64,000 bases of DNA, from positions 186,001 through 250,000 of the forward strand of contig NC_018721.1 of the NCBI RefSeq assembly GCF_000153485.2, read 5' to 3'. A program made the translations under genes and the position numbers. The notes under the pieces are model-generated. The model saw nothing but the letters and a program-made list of their open reading frames with translations. It was not told the origin of the DNA and did no database searches. Source of the stretch: Psychroflexus torquis ATCC 700755. Its GTDB lineage: Bacteria; Bacteroidota; Bacteroidia; Flavobacteriales; Flavobacteriaceae. This document shows, piece by piece, positions 1 to 9,160 of the stretch (positions are counted from its first letter, which is position 1; each line of letters opens with the position of its first letter).

Positions 1-1052
1 CAGAAGGCTTTGCTTTAATAGGCAATCCATACCAAGCTGAAGTTGATATGAAAGCAACTCTAAAAAATAGTTCAACACATTTGGACAAAAGGTTTTACTA
101 TGCTTATAAATCAAGTATTGGTGATAGAGGTGGTTATGTTACAGTTGACTTAGATTCTGAACCTGTAGAACACATTCCTGAAGTTCCTCTTAACAACAAT
201 ATGGGTCCGGAAAAATTTCGTTTTTTACAAGTCAATCAATCTGTATTTGTTCAGACTGATGAAAATCTTCAATCAAATGAAGTCCCTTCATTGACTTTTA
301 AAGAAGAATTTAAAACAGACCAAACTTCAACTAATGAAGTCTTAAGAGTCAATTCTAACTCAAAAATAGATTTAAATATCTTTAGTATCTCTAATGAGAA
401 ATTGATGGATGGTGTGAGGTTTAAATTTGATACTGCTTACGATGAAGAAGCTGGTCCTGATGATGCTTTAAAATTCTGGAATGATAATGAAACTATCGGA
501 ATTCAATCTGATGGAAAGTGTTTAGCTATCGAAAAAAGGCCTTTTCCTAAAGACGAAGATGTATTTAGCTTTTGGATTGGCAATTACAGAGATGCAGATT
601 ATACCATGAACGTTGAAGTTGAAGGCATGCCAGATTATAATATCTTTTTAAGAGATACTTACACTGAAGTAGATCATCAATTGAATGAAGGTGAAAACGA
701 TATTGCTTTTAGCATTGACTCTTCAATCCCAGCTTCTGTAAATTCAGATCGATTTAAAATTCGGTTTGAGCAAATCACCCTGGGTACTTCAAAAAATGAG
801 ATGACAGCTAGTTCACAACTTTATCCAAACCCTTCAAATTCGGGATTTGCTTATCTTAAGCATAATCCAGATTTCAACAACGAATTAAAGGTTTCAGTTT
901 TCAATATGGTAGGACAAAATATAGAAATCCCAAAAGACCGCATGTCTTCTTCAGAACTAAAACTGAATACAAGCAGTCTTAACTCTGGAATTTACCTGGT
1001 AAAGTTGACCTATCAAACTCAGACTACTACCCACAAATTAATTGTAGAATAG
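1..1052 (+). CDS. T9SS-sorted secreted protein, C-terminal part (5' end outside window)
   Basis: The reading frame is open from the first bases (codons in phase from position 3), so this is the 3' end of a longer gene; an ATG at 48 is internal. The roughly 350 encoded residues are almost identical to the C-terminal third of the protein at 3280-6147, so the two genes are tandem paralogues. The end carries a Por secretion (type A) sorting domain: LYPNPSN, a run of short beta strands, then GIYLVKLTYQ and a basic-tipped tail, as in proteins exported by the type IX secretion system. The function of the missing N-terminal part cannot be seen; by analogy it may carry DUF3494. It converges on a ytxJ remnant 11 bp downstream, the same arrangement as in the second copy. 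Confidence 0.85.
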   Translation, partial: EGFALIGNPYQAEVDMKATLKNSSTHLDKRFYYAYKSSIGDRGGYVTVDLDSEPVEHIPEVPLNNNMGPEKFRFLQVNQSVFVQTDENLQSNEVPSLTFKEEFKTDQTSTNEVLRVNSNSKIDLNIFSISNEKLMDGVRFKFDTAYDEEAGPDDALKFWNDNETIGIQSDGKCLAIEKRPFPKDEDVFSFWIGNYRDADYTMNVEVEGMPDYNIFLRDTYTEVDHQLNEGENDIAFSIDSSIPASVNSDRFKIRFEQITLGTSKNEMTASSQLYPNPSNSGFAYLKHNPDFNNELKVSVFNMVGQNIEIPKDRMSSSELKLNTSSLNSGIYLVKLTYQTQTTTHKLIVE

Positions 1053-1063
1053 CAAAACTCAAA

Positions 1064-1328
1064 CTAAGAGGGTAACAACTCTTTGATGTTTGATAGTCGT
1101 ATGGCTGAATGTGAAGCATGATGCACGACCTTCTTATTTTGAATCACTAAAATTTGAGGAGATTGGTGCAAAACTTGAAAACGACGAGTAATTTCGTTAG
1201 AGATGTCTCTATTTGCTATTAAATCGAGATACAACATTTCAATATGCTCATTGGTAAAATCTATGTTATTTTGAAACTGGTGCCAAACCATATTGCTAAT
1301 TCCACGAGACACTGAATGCTTAAAAATT
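1064..1328 (-). pseudogene. ytxJ-like bacilliredoxin, C-terminal fragment, interrupted by an IS
   Basis: This matches codon for codon the C-terminal two thirds of the intact ytxJ at 6159-6566. The reading breaks at about 1328, where an inserted element begins; the 5' part of the gene resumes at 2746. The residue aligned with the family's reactive cysteine (SCGIS in the intact copy) is Arg here (SRGIS), so the copy had also lost its active-site residue. An internal ATG would allow an 82-residue peptide, but I regard it as a remnant. Confidence 0.85.
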
Positions 1329-1385
1329 GGGTCAAGATTTATTTTAGGGGGTTTCGTTTATCTTAGCCTTATAAAATAATAGAAT

Positions 1386-1727
1386 TTGAGTCTAGATTTA
1401 GTTAGTTATTTATTGCCAGAAGGTATCTTAGAGTACTTTGATATTACAAAACATGAGTCTACTGAAGATAAGATTCATTTTTATTTGGAAGAGAAAAATA
1501 CACTACCCCAAGACTATGAATCGGAACTCTCTCATTCCAAAGGTTTCTCCCCTGAAATAATAATTGAGGATTTTCCACTCAGAGGAAAATCAGTATTACT
1601 TCACATAAAACGTAGGCGCTGGACGCTTGTTGATACAGGTAAGATTGTAAAAAGGGATTGGGATTTAATAGCAAAAGGCACTCGTATCACCAGCAAGTTT
1701 GCCTCTTTTTTAAAAGGTATCGCTTGA
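1386..1727 (+). CDS. ISAon1-type transposase N-region protein
   Basis: The 113-residue product starts at TTG and shows family hallmarks: LLPEGILEYFDI near the start, YLEEKN, HSKGFSPEIIIEDFPLRGK, and HIKRRRW. In Bacteroidota this short protein precedes the catalytic transposase ORF and is probably its DNA-binding part. The following ORF continues in the +1 frame at the TGA (codons CTT GAT ACC CAC around 1723), so the two may originally have been joined by frameshifting or translated separately. It appears intact, but the partner is broken. Confidence 0.7.
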   Translation: MSLDLVSYLLPEGILEYFDITKHESTEDKIHFYLEEKNTLPQDYESELSHSKGFSPEIIIEDFPLRGKSVLLHIKRRRWTLVDTGKIVKRDWDLIAKGTRITSKFASFLKGIA

Positions 1728-1737
1728 TACCCACGCT

Positions 1738-2712
1738 GTGAGTGCCAAGCGTTTTGGAGATTATTATAAAATCAATGGTAGGGTTCTTCAATATCATTAC
1801 AAAAACCATCTTAGCGATTTTAAAGATTGGATACAAAAAGAACATGCACAAGATTGGCTACTCTAACCAGAGAATATCGGCACCTATTTAAGTCTAGACG
1901 AAACCTCTTTATCTAATGGTGAGCTATACACCATCTTAACCAACAAGAATGCTCAGGGTAAAAAAGGGAGTATAGTTGCTATTGTAAAGGGAACTAGAGC
2001 CATTGATGTCATTAATATACTCCATAAGATCCCTCTAGAGAGACGAAATGTGATAGAAGAAGTTACAGTTGATATGGCAGGTAGCGTGAATTTAATTGCT
2101 AAAAAATGTTTTCCTAAAACAGAACTAGTTACCGATAGATTTCATGTCCAAAAATTAGCCTCAGAAGCAGTACAAGAAGAGCGTATAAGATTAAGATGGG
2201 AAATCATAGAGCAAGAAAATAATGCTATACTAGAGGCTCGTAAGAAAGGACGTACATATAAGTATGAACTTCTGAGCAATGGAGATACGCACAAACAACT
2301 ACTCGCTAGAAGCAGATATTTATTATTTAAATCCAAAACAAGATGGACCGTAGAACAGAGAGAAAGGGCTGAAATTCTATTTAAATTATACCCAAGCATT
2401 GAAAAAGCATACAATTTAGCGCAAGGATTAACCTATATCTTTGAAAACAATACACATAAAGATAAAGATATTGCCAGATTAAAGTTAGCACATTGGTATG
2501 ATAAAGTTGAAAAATCTCAGTTCAAATCATTTAGTACGATTGCCAGGTCAATCCAAATGCATTATGTACCCATATTAAATTACTTTAACAATAGAAGCAC
2601 TAACGCTTCAGCAGAATCTTTTAATGCTAAAATTAAAGAGTTCAGAGCGCAGTTTAGAGGTGTTAGAGATGTGAAATTCTTTCTATATAGATTAACTAAA
2701 TTATTTGCTTAA
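1738..2712 (+). pseudogene. ISAon1-type (ISL3/DDE) transposase with internal stop
   Basis: Reading from GTG 1738, the frame gives SAKRFGDYYKINGRV and the catalytic block beginning LSLDETSLSNGELY. The second Asp is in EEVTVDMAGS and the Glu in ASAESFNAKIKEF near the end, a full DDE set. A TAA at 1864-1866 interrupts the frame inside LL(stop)PENIG, where relatives have an aromatic residue, so only a 220-residue C-terminal piece (2050-2712) is open. The element is probably not autonomous. Confidence 0.8.
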
Positions 2713-2745
2713 TGGGGACTGCTCCCCTAAAATAATGTTTGATCC

Positions 2746-2820
2746 TAAAAGTCACTACTATTTTTTCTTCAGAAAGTTGTTCTACAGCATCGAGCTGGGA
2801 GATATCTTCTAGTTGACGCC
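2746..2820 (-). pseudogene. ytxJ-like bacilliredoxin, N-terminal fragment
   Basis: From 2746 to 2820 the sequence matches the 5' part of the intact ytxJ (6410-6490; encoded WRQLEDISQLDAVEQLSEEK). Similarity ends abruptly at 2820, where the ankyrin fragment joins, so the first ~27 codons of this copy are gone. Together with 1064-1328 it is one gene split by the IS. Confidence 0.8.
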
Positions 2821-3009
2821 TACATAAAACCCCATTAAAGAGGTATGACCTCTAACATCTTGAGCTTCTATAATCGGGACTTTAGTAAGCAAGTACTCTA
2901 TCATTTTTATCTCTCCAAAATATCGAGCAAACAATAAAGGAGTAAAGCCTCGCCCACCTTTAGAGTTAATCAATATTGCTTTTTTTTTCAACCTTGTAAA
3001 ACTTGTCAA
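2821..3009 (-). pseudogene. Ankyrin-repeat protein fragment
   Basis: The encoded piece GFTPLLFARYFGEIKMIEYL followed by LLTK, DVRGHTSLMG has the ankyrin-repeat pattern (G-TPL--A---G----V--LL, then D--G-T-L). It runs directly into the ytxJ remnant and stops in that foreign sequence (GVN-stop), so it is a 3'-truncated gene joined by deletion or recombination. The upstream part has no convincing start or further repeats. Confidence 0.6.
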
Positions 3010-3279
3010 TCAAATTAATTCAAAATCATCTCACTGCGAATGCTAAACTAGTAGAACAAGTACTACAAACAAAGCCATAGCATCGATATAATTGAAAAAT
3101 TATCGACTTTATAAAGAAATAATAATGAATTATAAGCATTTATAGTAAATATGTTTTCTTACGTTATCGATAGATTCGCAAAAATTTTAATTATGATAAT
3201 TATAAATTTTATTACTAGTGCCAATATTGATCTCTATACTTTCAATTCTTTTTTTACAAAAAATTAATACATACAAATA

Positions 3280-6147
3280 ATGAAAAATTCACTATTTACA
3301 ACAGCAATTATTAGCTTTTTAATAAGTTTTGTTTCACTGGAGGCATCAGTTATTAATTCTAATACTAAAGGTAATATTGTGAACACTACTTCTATTAGTC
3401 ATATGTTAGTGCCAGAAATGATGATATTACCCGTTTTTGATACAAATCCCGTCTTATCTAATACACGACTGTCTAGCGTTGAAACATCTTGTGCAAATCA
3501 ACTTGTTGCGGATTTGATAGCTTCACACGCCGAGTTATGGGGGCTAACAAGCACAGCATCTCACGGTGCAGCTTTTGTTAATGAAACTTTATCTCCTGGA
3601 GTCTATGATGTAATTACAGCAGCAACAATTTCTGGAACACTTACATTAGATGCAGGTGGAGATCCAAATGCTTTGTTTGTTATTAGAGTCGTTGGGGCAT
3701 TATCTACAGCAGTTAATACAACTGTAGGATTGACAGGAAATGCAAGGCCAGAAAATATATTCTGGGTTGCTAACGGAGCTATTTCTACGGGCGCTGGTAC
3801 CACAATGAAAGGTACTTTGATTGGAGGACCTCCGGGTGATGCAGCAGTGTCATTAGGTGCAAATACAAACCATGTAGGAAGGATGTTTACATTGGGAGGT
3901 GCAGTAACTTCTGGGGCAACCGGCACTATTCTTATTATTCCAACAGGTACTTCCGTTATTAATTTAAAAAGTCTTTCCACATTTGCAATGTGGTCCAACC
4001 TTGGTGCGATTGCAACTGGTGCGGATTCAAATACCACAGGAGACATCGGTACTTTTGCAGGAGCTATATCATTTGGTGCTAATAGTATTCATAATGGTAC
4101 TGTATATAGTCCAGGTTCAGACTTTTGCGCATTAATCCCTACCGTTTGGATTGGTGAAGTTTCTACTGTTGCTGAAAATATAAGTAATTGGACTAATGGC
4201 TTCCCTGACAGAGATATTGATGTTCTAATCAATATCACACCAAATGATCCCATTTTTTCAGAGAATTTAGAAATGAAAAATTTGGTGATCGCTATTGGTG
4301 CTAGTGTCTCACAAACCAATGAATCTCAAATTGATATTTATGGTGATTTAGAAAATAATGGCACCTATAATCCAGGGAACTCAACTTTGGCATTTAAAGG
4401 AGATGGAATCCAGAATTTTTCTACAGATAATACAATTTCAGTCTATAACTTAACTATCGATAACGACAACAGTTTAAACCTATTATCTGGGAATGTTGAT
4501 ATATTCAATAGTCTAAATTTAACGACTGGTGATTTAATCACAAATTATGACCATACTATTCCTGATAATAACCTAGTAACTTTTAAATCCAATGCTACTC
4601 ACACAGCTATTATTAGTGAAATTAAAAATAGTAATACTGTCCATGGTGAAGTTATGATTGAGCGTTATATTACTATGCAAAACAGAGCTTTTAGATTTAT
4701 GACCACTTCTGTAAACACCACAACTTCCATAAATGAAAACTGGCAAGAAGGTGTCAACAATACGGTTAATGATTACACACAAAATAAAAACCCAAATCCT
4801 GGTTACGGCACACATATTACAGGCAGTACAACCGGCGTTAATGGACTTGATTCCACACCCACTGGAAATCCATCTCTATTTTCTTGGGATTCACAAAATG
4901 AAAGTTGGTTAACAATTTCCAACACAAACATTAATACTTTAGTAGCTGGTAAAGCCTACGGAATTTTGATTAGGGGTGATAGAGATACAAATATTTATTC
5001 AAATAATTTAGTCATGGGCGGTGATACTAGATTGAGATCTTTGGGGACTATTTTAACTGGTGATGTAAACATGGATAATGATTTGAATCCTAACTCAGAA
5101 GGCTTTGCTTTAATCGGCAATCCCTACCAAGCTGAAGTTGATATGAAAGCAACTCTAGCAAATAGTTCAACACATTTAGACAAAAGATTTTATTACGCTT
5201 ATAAACCAAGTATTGGGGAAAGAGGTGGTTATGTTACAGTTGATTTAGATTCTGAACCTGTAGAACACATTCCTGAAGTTCCTCTTAACAATAATATGGA
5301 TTCGGAAAAATTTCGTTTTTTACAAGTCAATCAATCTGTATTCGTTCAGACTGTTAGTGACCTTCAACCAAATGAAGTACCTACACTGACTTTTAAAGAA
5401 GAATTTAAAACAGACGATACTTCAACTAGTCAAGTCTTAAGGGTCAATTCTAACTCAAAAATAGATTTAAATATCTTCAGTAACTCTAATAATGAATTGA
5501 TGGATGGTGTGAGATTTAAATTTGATGCTACTTACGATGAAGAAGCTGGTCCTGATGATGCTTTAAAATTCTGGAATGATGATGAAACTATAGGAATACA
5601 CTCTGATGGAAATTATTTAGCTATCGAAAAAAGGCCTTTTCCTAAAGACGAAGATGTATTTAGTTTTTGGATCGGTAATTACAGAGATCTAGATTATACC
5701 ATGAACGTTGAAGTTGAAGACATGCCAGATTATGATATCTTTTTAAGAGATACTTACACTGAAGTGGACCATCAATTGAACGAAGGTGAAAATGATATTG
5801 CTTTTAGCATTGACTCTTCAATTCCAGCTTCTGTAAATTCTGACCGATTTAAAATTCGGTTTGAGCAAATCACCCTAGGTACTTCACAGAATGAGATGGT
5901 AGCTAGTTCACAACTTTATCCAAACCCTTCAAATTCAGGATTTGCTTATCTCAAACATAATCCAGACTTCAACAACGAACTAAAGGTTTCAGTTTTCAAT
6001 ATAATAGGACAAAATATAGAGATCCCAAAAGACCTTTTGTCTTCTTCAGAACTAAAGCTGAATACAAGCAGTCTTAACTCTGGAATTTACTTGGTTAAGT
6101 TGACCTATCAAACTCAGACTACTACCCACAAATTAATTATAGAGTAG
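3280..6147 (+). CDS. Secreted DUF3494 (ice-binding-like) protein with T9SS sorting domain
   Basis: The 955-residue product starts with a hydrophobic signal peptide (about 1-22). Residues ~70-230 match the DUF3494/ice-binding beta-solenoid pattern: LSPGVYDV, TLTLDAGGDPNALFVI, ENIFWVANGAISTGAGTTMK, GRMFTLGGAVTSGA. Residues ~232-290 (FAMWSNLGAIATGADSNTTG then DIGTFAGAIS) look like the start of a second DUF3494 unit that is not completed. Residues ~300-560 are strand-rich and Asn/Thr-rich. The end (about 875-955) is a type A sorting domain with LYPNPSN and GIYLVKL, implying export by the type IX system. Whether it binds ice or acts as an adhesin cannot be told. The C-terminal third is duplicated at 1-1052. 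Confidence 0.85.
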   Translation: MKNSLFTTAIISFLISFVSLEASVINSNTKGNIVNTTSISHMLVPEMMILPVFDTNPVLSNTRLSSVETSCANQLVADLIASHAELWGLTSTASHGAAFVNETLSPGVYDVITAATISGTLTLDAGGDPNALFVIRVVGALSTAVNTTVGLTGNARPENIFWVANGAISTGAGTTMKGTLIGGPPGDAAVSLGANTNHVGRMFTLGGAVTSGATGTILIIPTGTSVINLKSLSTFAMWSNLGAIATGADSNTTGDIGTFAGAISFGANSIHNGTVYSPGSDFCALIPTVWIGEVSTVAENISNWTNGFPDRDIDVLINITPNDPIFSENLEMKNLVIAIGASVSQTNESQIDIYGDLENNGTYNPGNSTLAFKGDGIQNFSTDNTISVYNLTIDNDNSLNLLSGNVDIFNSLNLTTGDLITNYDHTIPDNNLVTFKSNATHTAIISEIKNSNTVHGEVMIERYITMQNRAFRFMTTSVNTTTSINENWQEGVNNTVNDYTQNKNPNPGYGTHITGSTTGVNGLDSTPTGNPSLFSWDSQNESWLTISNTNINTLVAGKAYGILIRGDRDTNIYSNNLVMGGDTRLRSLGTILTGDVNMDNDLNPNSEGFALIGNPYQAEVDMKATLANSSTHLDKRFYYAYKPSIGERGGYVTVDLDSEPVEHIPEVPLNNNMDSEKFRFLQVNQSVFVQTVSDLQPNEVPTLTFKEEFKTDDTSTSQVLRVNSNSKIDLNIFSNSNNELMDGVRFKFDATYDEEAGPDDALKFWNDDETIGIHSDGNYLAIEKRPFPKDEDVFSFWIGNYRDLDYTMNVEVEDMPDYDIFLRDTYTEVDHQLNEGENDIAFSIDSSIPASVNSDRFKIRFEQITLGTSQNEMVASSQLYPNPSNSGFAYLKHNPDFNNELKVSVFNIIGQNIEIPKDLLSSSELKLNTSSLNSGIYLVKLTYQTQTTTHKLIIE

Positions 6148-6158
6148 CAAAGTTCAAA

Positions 6159-6566
6159 CTACGAAGGTAACAATTCTTTGATGTTTGATAGTCGTATGGC
6201 TGAATGTGAAGCATGATGCACGACCTCCTTATTTTGAATCACTAAAATTTGAGGAGATTGGTGCAAAACTTGAAAACGACGGGTAATTTCGTTAGAGATG
6301 TCTCTATTTGCTAATAAATCGAGATACAACATTTCAATATGCTCATTGGTATAATCTATGTTATTTTGAAACTGGTGCCAAACCATATTACTGATTCCAC
6401 AAGACACTGAATGCTTAAAAATCACAACAAGTTTTTCTTCAGAAAGTTGTTCTACAGCATCGAGCTGGGAGATATCTTCTAGTTGACGCCAGATAAAATT
6501 AGATTCTGAAGTTGACTCTTCTTGTTGTGTTGACTTCGTATTAAATAGTTTATCAAAAAAACCCAT
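6159..6566 (-). CDS. ytxJ: Bacilliredoxin-like protein of the YtxJ family
   Basis: The 135-residue thioredoxin-fold protein (DUF2847/YtxJ, also called BrxC in Bacillus) is thought to reduce mixed disulfides with bacillithiol. The reactive cysteine lies in FKHSVSCGISNMVW, at about residue 57, in place of the usual TCPIS. The C-terminal half (QSPQILVIQNKEVVHHASHS) matches the conserved cis-Pro region and last strand. Length fits the family. It converges on the T9SS gene with an 11-bp gap. It is the intact member of a tandem duplicate; the other copy is destroyed at 1064-2820. Confidence 0.8.
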   Translation of the reverse strand: MGFFDKLFNTKSTQQEESTSESNFIWRQLEDISQLDAVEQLSEEKLVVIFKHSVSCGISNMVWHQFQNNIDYTNEHIEMLYLDLLANRDISNEITRRFQVLHQSPQILVIQNKEVVHHASHSAIRLSNIKELLPS

Positions 6567-6616
6567 TGAATGTATATATATATAAAATTAAAAGTTATTC
6601 AGTTTTTGACGAGTAA

Positions 6617-6799
6617 TACCAATTTAGTTTTAAATGTTGCATTAAAAATTTGAATTATACTACGACGTAGCTCAGCACAGGTTTTTTACTTAGTTGATGA
6701 AAAAAATATAAGCATAACAGTAGCTATGGTTATATTTTATGACAATTATTAAGTGAAAAAGAAACTCATTTTATACGACATTTGAATGCTAATTTAGTA
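6617..6799 (+). repeat. MITE-like interspersed element, copy 1 (subfamily A)
   Basis: This 183-bp non-coding unit has inverted ends TACCAATTTAG / CTAATTTAGTA flanked by TAA on both sides (probable 3-bp target duplication). An inner block reads ACGACGTAGCTCAGCAC then AGG and a T run. It is about 90% identical by eye to copy 4 at 62115-62299 in reverse orientation, and shares the inner block with copies 2 and 3. Confidence 0.85.
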
Positions 6800-6858
6800 T
6801 AAACCTCAATGTATTGAAGTTTACTCGTCAAATTTAAGACAAAAAGTAAACAGTTACT

Positions 6859-6866
6859 TATATTTG
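6859..6866 (+). promoter_or_regulatory. Candidate -7 box of the cysH promoter
   Basis: TATATTTG matches the Bacteroidota TAnnTTTG -7 consensus and ends 26 bp before the cysH ATG. The -33 part is not clear. Confidence 0.5.
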
Positions 6867-6891
6867 CAAAGTTAAAATATCTAGAGATAGA

Positions 6892-7581
6892 ATGAGCGAA
6901 ATTGCGGAGAAGAGAATCATTTCTGAAAAAGAAATACAGAAATTAAACAAAAAATATAAGACTTTAAATTTAATAGATCGCATCAAAGCTTTGTATGAAG
7001 ATTTTGATGAATCAGAGATAATGCTAACAAGCTCTTTTGCAGCAACTTCAGCATTCTTATTGAAATTATTTTCTGAAGTAAATACAGATCAGATTATTTA
7101 CTTTATTGATACAGGCTATCATTTTGATGAGACTATAAAATACAAAAAACAACTTTCTGAAACTTACAATCTCAATGTAAAATCTGTTAAAGCTTTGGCT
7201 CATGAACATGAATTTACGACCAAAGACAAGACCTGGTCCGAAAACCCAGACCTCTGCTGCTCTATTAATAAAGTAAAACCTCTAGAGGTGATTAAAAATA
7301 AATACACAGTCTGGGTATCAGGATTGATGGAATGGCAAAGTGACCATAGAAACTCACTAGATATTTTTGAACAAAGAGGTGACATCCTTAAATTTTATCC
7401 TCTTGTAGATGTGAGCAAACAACAAAGAGACGATTTTATAAAAGCACATGATTTACCCTTTCACCCTTTGGTGAGTAAAGGATATAATTCTATCGGTTGT
7501 CAACACTGCACTGTTCCTGGAGAGGACAGAAGCGGTCGCTGGAACAATAACCCTAAAACAGAATGTGGATTACACCTATAA
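6892..7581 (+). CDS. cysH: Phosphoadenylyl/adenylyl-sulfate reductase
   Basis: This 229-residue enzyme reduces activated sulfate (APS or PAPS) to sulfite in assimilatory sulfate reduction. The PP-loop-type N-terminal domain has LTSSFAATSAFLLKL. Cysteine pairs LCCSINK and GCQHCT are the four ligands of a [4Fe-4S] cluster, which points to APS-using or dual-specificity reductases. The catalytic cysteine is in the C-terminal KTECGLHL. The ATG at 6892 follows a -7 box and gives normal family length. No other sulfate-assimilation gene lies beside it here. The convergent neighbour is also a sulfur enzyme. Confidence 0.88.
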   Translation: MSEIAEKRIISEKEIQKLNKKYKTLNLIDRIKALYEDFDESEIMLTSSFAATSAFLLKLFSEVNTDQIIYFIDTGYHFDETIKYKKQLSETYNLNVKSVKALAHEHEFTTKDKTWSENPDLCCSINKVKPLEVIKNKYTVWVSGLMEWQSDHRNSLDIFEQRGDILKFYPLVDVSKQQRDDFIKAHDLPFHPLVSKGYNSIGCQHCTVPGEDRSGRWNNNPKTECGLHL

Positions 7582-7610
7582 AAAAAAAGCTTCATTTGAA
7601 GCTTTTTTTC
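7581..7610. terminator. Bidirectional rho-independent terminator
   Basis: AAAAAAGCTTC, loop ATTT, GAAGCTTTTTTT forms a stem with an A tract before and a T tract after. It lies between the convergent cysH and MBL-rhodanese genes and can serve both. Confidence 0.85.
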
Positions 7611-7630
7611 TTTATAACCGAGTTTGTTTT

Positions 7631-9043
7631 TTAAAGTAAAGTTGTAGGACAAACATAGTTGCTTGTTGGTATCTCATCTTCTTCAAGGATTTCCTCAAAG
7701 CCACCTACAACATCCACAACATTGTCAAAACCTCTCTGCTTAAGAATAGATGCTGCTATCATACTTCGATACCCTCCTTCGCAATGCACTATAAATTCTC
7801 CTTTTGGAAATTCAGATAAATGCTTATTTAAAAGGTTTAAAGGTATGTTCTCAGCACCTACCACGTGTTGAGATTGGTATTCACTCGACTTTCTAACATC
7901 AAATACTTTAACATGATCAGCCATTTTTTTCTTCAATTCTGAAACTGTAAGTCTATTGATATGATCAACTTCTTTACCTGAATTAACCCAGGATTCTATT
8001 CCACCTTTCAGATAACCGATAGAATGATCATATCCCACGCGTGCAAGTCTTATGATGCTTTCTTCCTCATTTCCTGAATTGGTAACTAATAAAATCTGCT
8101 GTTTTATATCTGGAATCAACTCTCCGACCCATTGTGCAAAATTATTATCTAAACCGATATTTATACTGTTAGGAATAAAAGCCTTGTGGAAATCTTTAGC
8201 CTCTCTCGTGTCAAGTATTAAGGCCATAGTTTCGTTGGCGACAGCTTCAAAAGCATTAGGCTCTAAAGGCTTCTCTCCCCTCTCTATGATATCATCAATA
8301 CTTTCGTAGCCTTGTATATTCATCAGCACATTTTTGGGAAAATACCCAGGAGGTGGAATTAATCCTTCAAGTAATTCTTTTATGAATTCCTCTTTAGTCA
8401 TATCTGCTCTTAGTGCGTAATTAGTCTCTTTTTGATGACCTAGTGTGTCAGTAGTCTCCTTACTCATCATTTTACCACATGCACTCCCAGCACCATGATT
8501 AGGATAGACTATCAAATCATCTGACAATGGCATAATTTTATTTCTAAGAGAATCAAAAAGATGAGCTGCTAGTTTTTTTTCAGTAAGATCAGCAATCACA
8601 TGTTGCGCTAGATCTGGACGACCTACGTCGCCAATAAATAAAGTATCTCCTGTAATAATACCATGATTCTTTCCGGTTTCATCTATGAGTAAATAAGTCG
8701 TCGACTCCATTGTATGTCCAGGGGTATGAATCGCTTTAATCGTATACTCTCCAACTTTAAATTCTTGATTATCTTCAGCAATAACTGCTTCAAAATTAGG
8801 TTGAGCAGTAGGACCAAAAATAATATTGGCTCCTGTTTTTTTAGCTAAATCTAAATGACCACTCACAAAATCAGCGTGAAAATGGGTTTCAAAAACATAC
8901 TTTATTTTAGCAGCGTCTACGTTGGCCTTGTCGATATAAGGCTGGACCTCTCTCAACGGATCAAAAATCGCTGCTTCCCCATTACTTTCTACATAATAAG
9001 CCGCATGAGCTATACATCCTGTATAAATTTGTTCAACTTTCAT
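7631..9043 (-). CDS. MBL-fold hydrolase with two rhodanese domains (persulfide dioxygenase-like)
   Basis: The 470-residue protein has an N-terminal metallo-beta-lactamase domain with THFHADFVSGH, the HxHxD metal site, and further ligands in HTPGHT, GDTLFIGDVGRPDL and PNHGAGSACG, as in ETHE1-type glutathione-persulfide dioxygenases. Two rhodanese modules follow. The first (about 265-360) has LVTNSGNEEE where the active-site loop should be and lacks cysteine. The second (about 375-460) keeps HCEGGYRS with the sulfur-carrying Cys. It probably oxidises or transfers sulfane sulfur in the cytoplasm. It converges with cysH. A TATATTTG box lies 68 bp upstream. Confidence 0.82.
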   Translation of the reverse strand: MKVEQIYTGCIAHAAYYVESNGEAAIFDPLREVQPYIDKANVDAAKIKYVFETHFHADFVSGHLDLAKKTGANIIFGPTAQPNFEAVIAEDNQEFKVGEYTIKAIHTPGHTMESTTYLLIDETGKNHGIITGDTLFIGDVGRPDLAQHVIADLTEKKLAAHLFDSLRNKIMPLSDDLIVYPNHGAGSACGKMMSKETTDTLGHQKETNYALRADMTKEEFIKELLEGLIPPPGYFPKNVLMNIQGYESIDDIIERGEKPLEPNAFEAVANETMALILDTREAKDFHKAFIPNSINIGLDNNFAQWVGELIPDIKQQILLVTNSGNEEESIIRLARVGYDHSIGYLKGGIESWVNSGKEVDHINRLTVSELKKKMADHVKVFDVRKSSEYQSQHVVGAENIPLNLLNKHLSEFPKGEFIVHCEGGYRSMIAASILKQRGFDNVVDVVGGFEEILEEDEIPTSNYVCPTTLL

Positions 9044-9110
9044 AATTACAGTTTTAAAATTATACGGCTAAATTAAGAGATATCTGAAAAATTAAATGAA
9101 ACAAAAGTTA

Positions 9111-9118
9111 CAAATATA
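9111..9118 (-). promoter_or_regulatory. Candidate -7 box of the MBL-rhodanese gene
   Basis: The minus strand reads TATATTTG (plus CAAATATA), a match to TAnnTTTG, 68 bp upstream of the start at 9043. Confidence 0.45.
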
Positions 9119-9160
9119 CTGGAAATGAGTGAAGTATGATATATATCAGTTTCTGCGAAA

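Larger units (their letters stand above)
1329..2745 (+). mobile_element. ISL3-superfamily (ISAon1-like) insertion sequence, decayed
   Basis: The element is 1417 bp. Its imperfect inverted ends start GGGTCAAG and TTTTAGGGGG at 1329-1351 and mirror CCCCTAAAATAATG...GATCC at 2724-2745. Flanks TAAAAATT (1321-1328) and TAAAAGTC (2746-2753) resemble a diverged 8-bp target duplication, the size usual for ISL3; the intact ytxJ reads TAAAAATC at that place. It carries an N-region gene and a transposase with an in-frame stop. Boundaries were set by comparing the broken ytxJ with its intact paralogue. Confidence 0.8.

Noticed and set aside
3603..4046. Open minus-strand frame of 147 codons inside the DUF3494 gene
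   Set aside because: It is antisense to a clear coding domain; its hydrophobic composition follows from the repetitive Gly/Thr/Ala codons of the real gene, and no family is recognisable.
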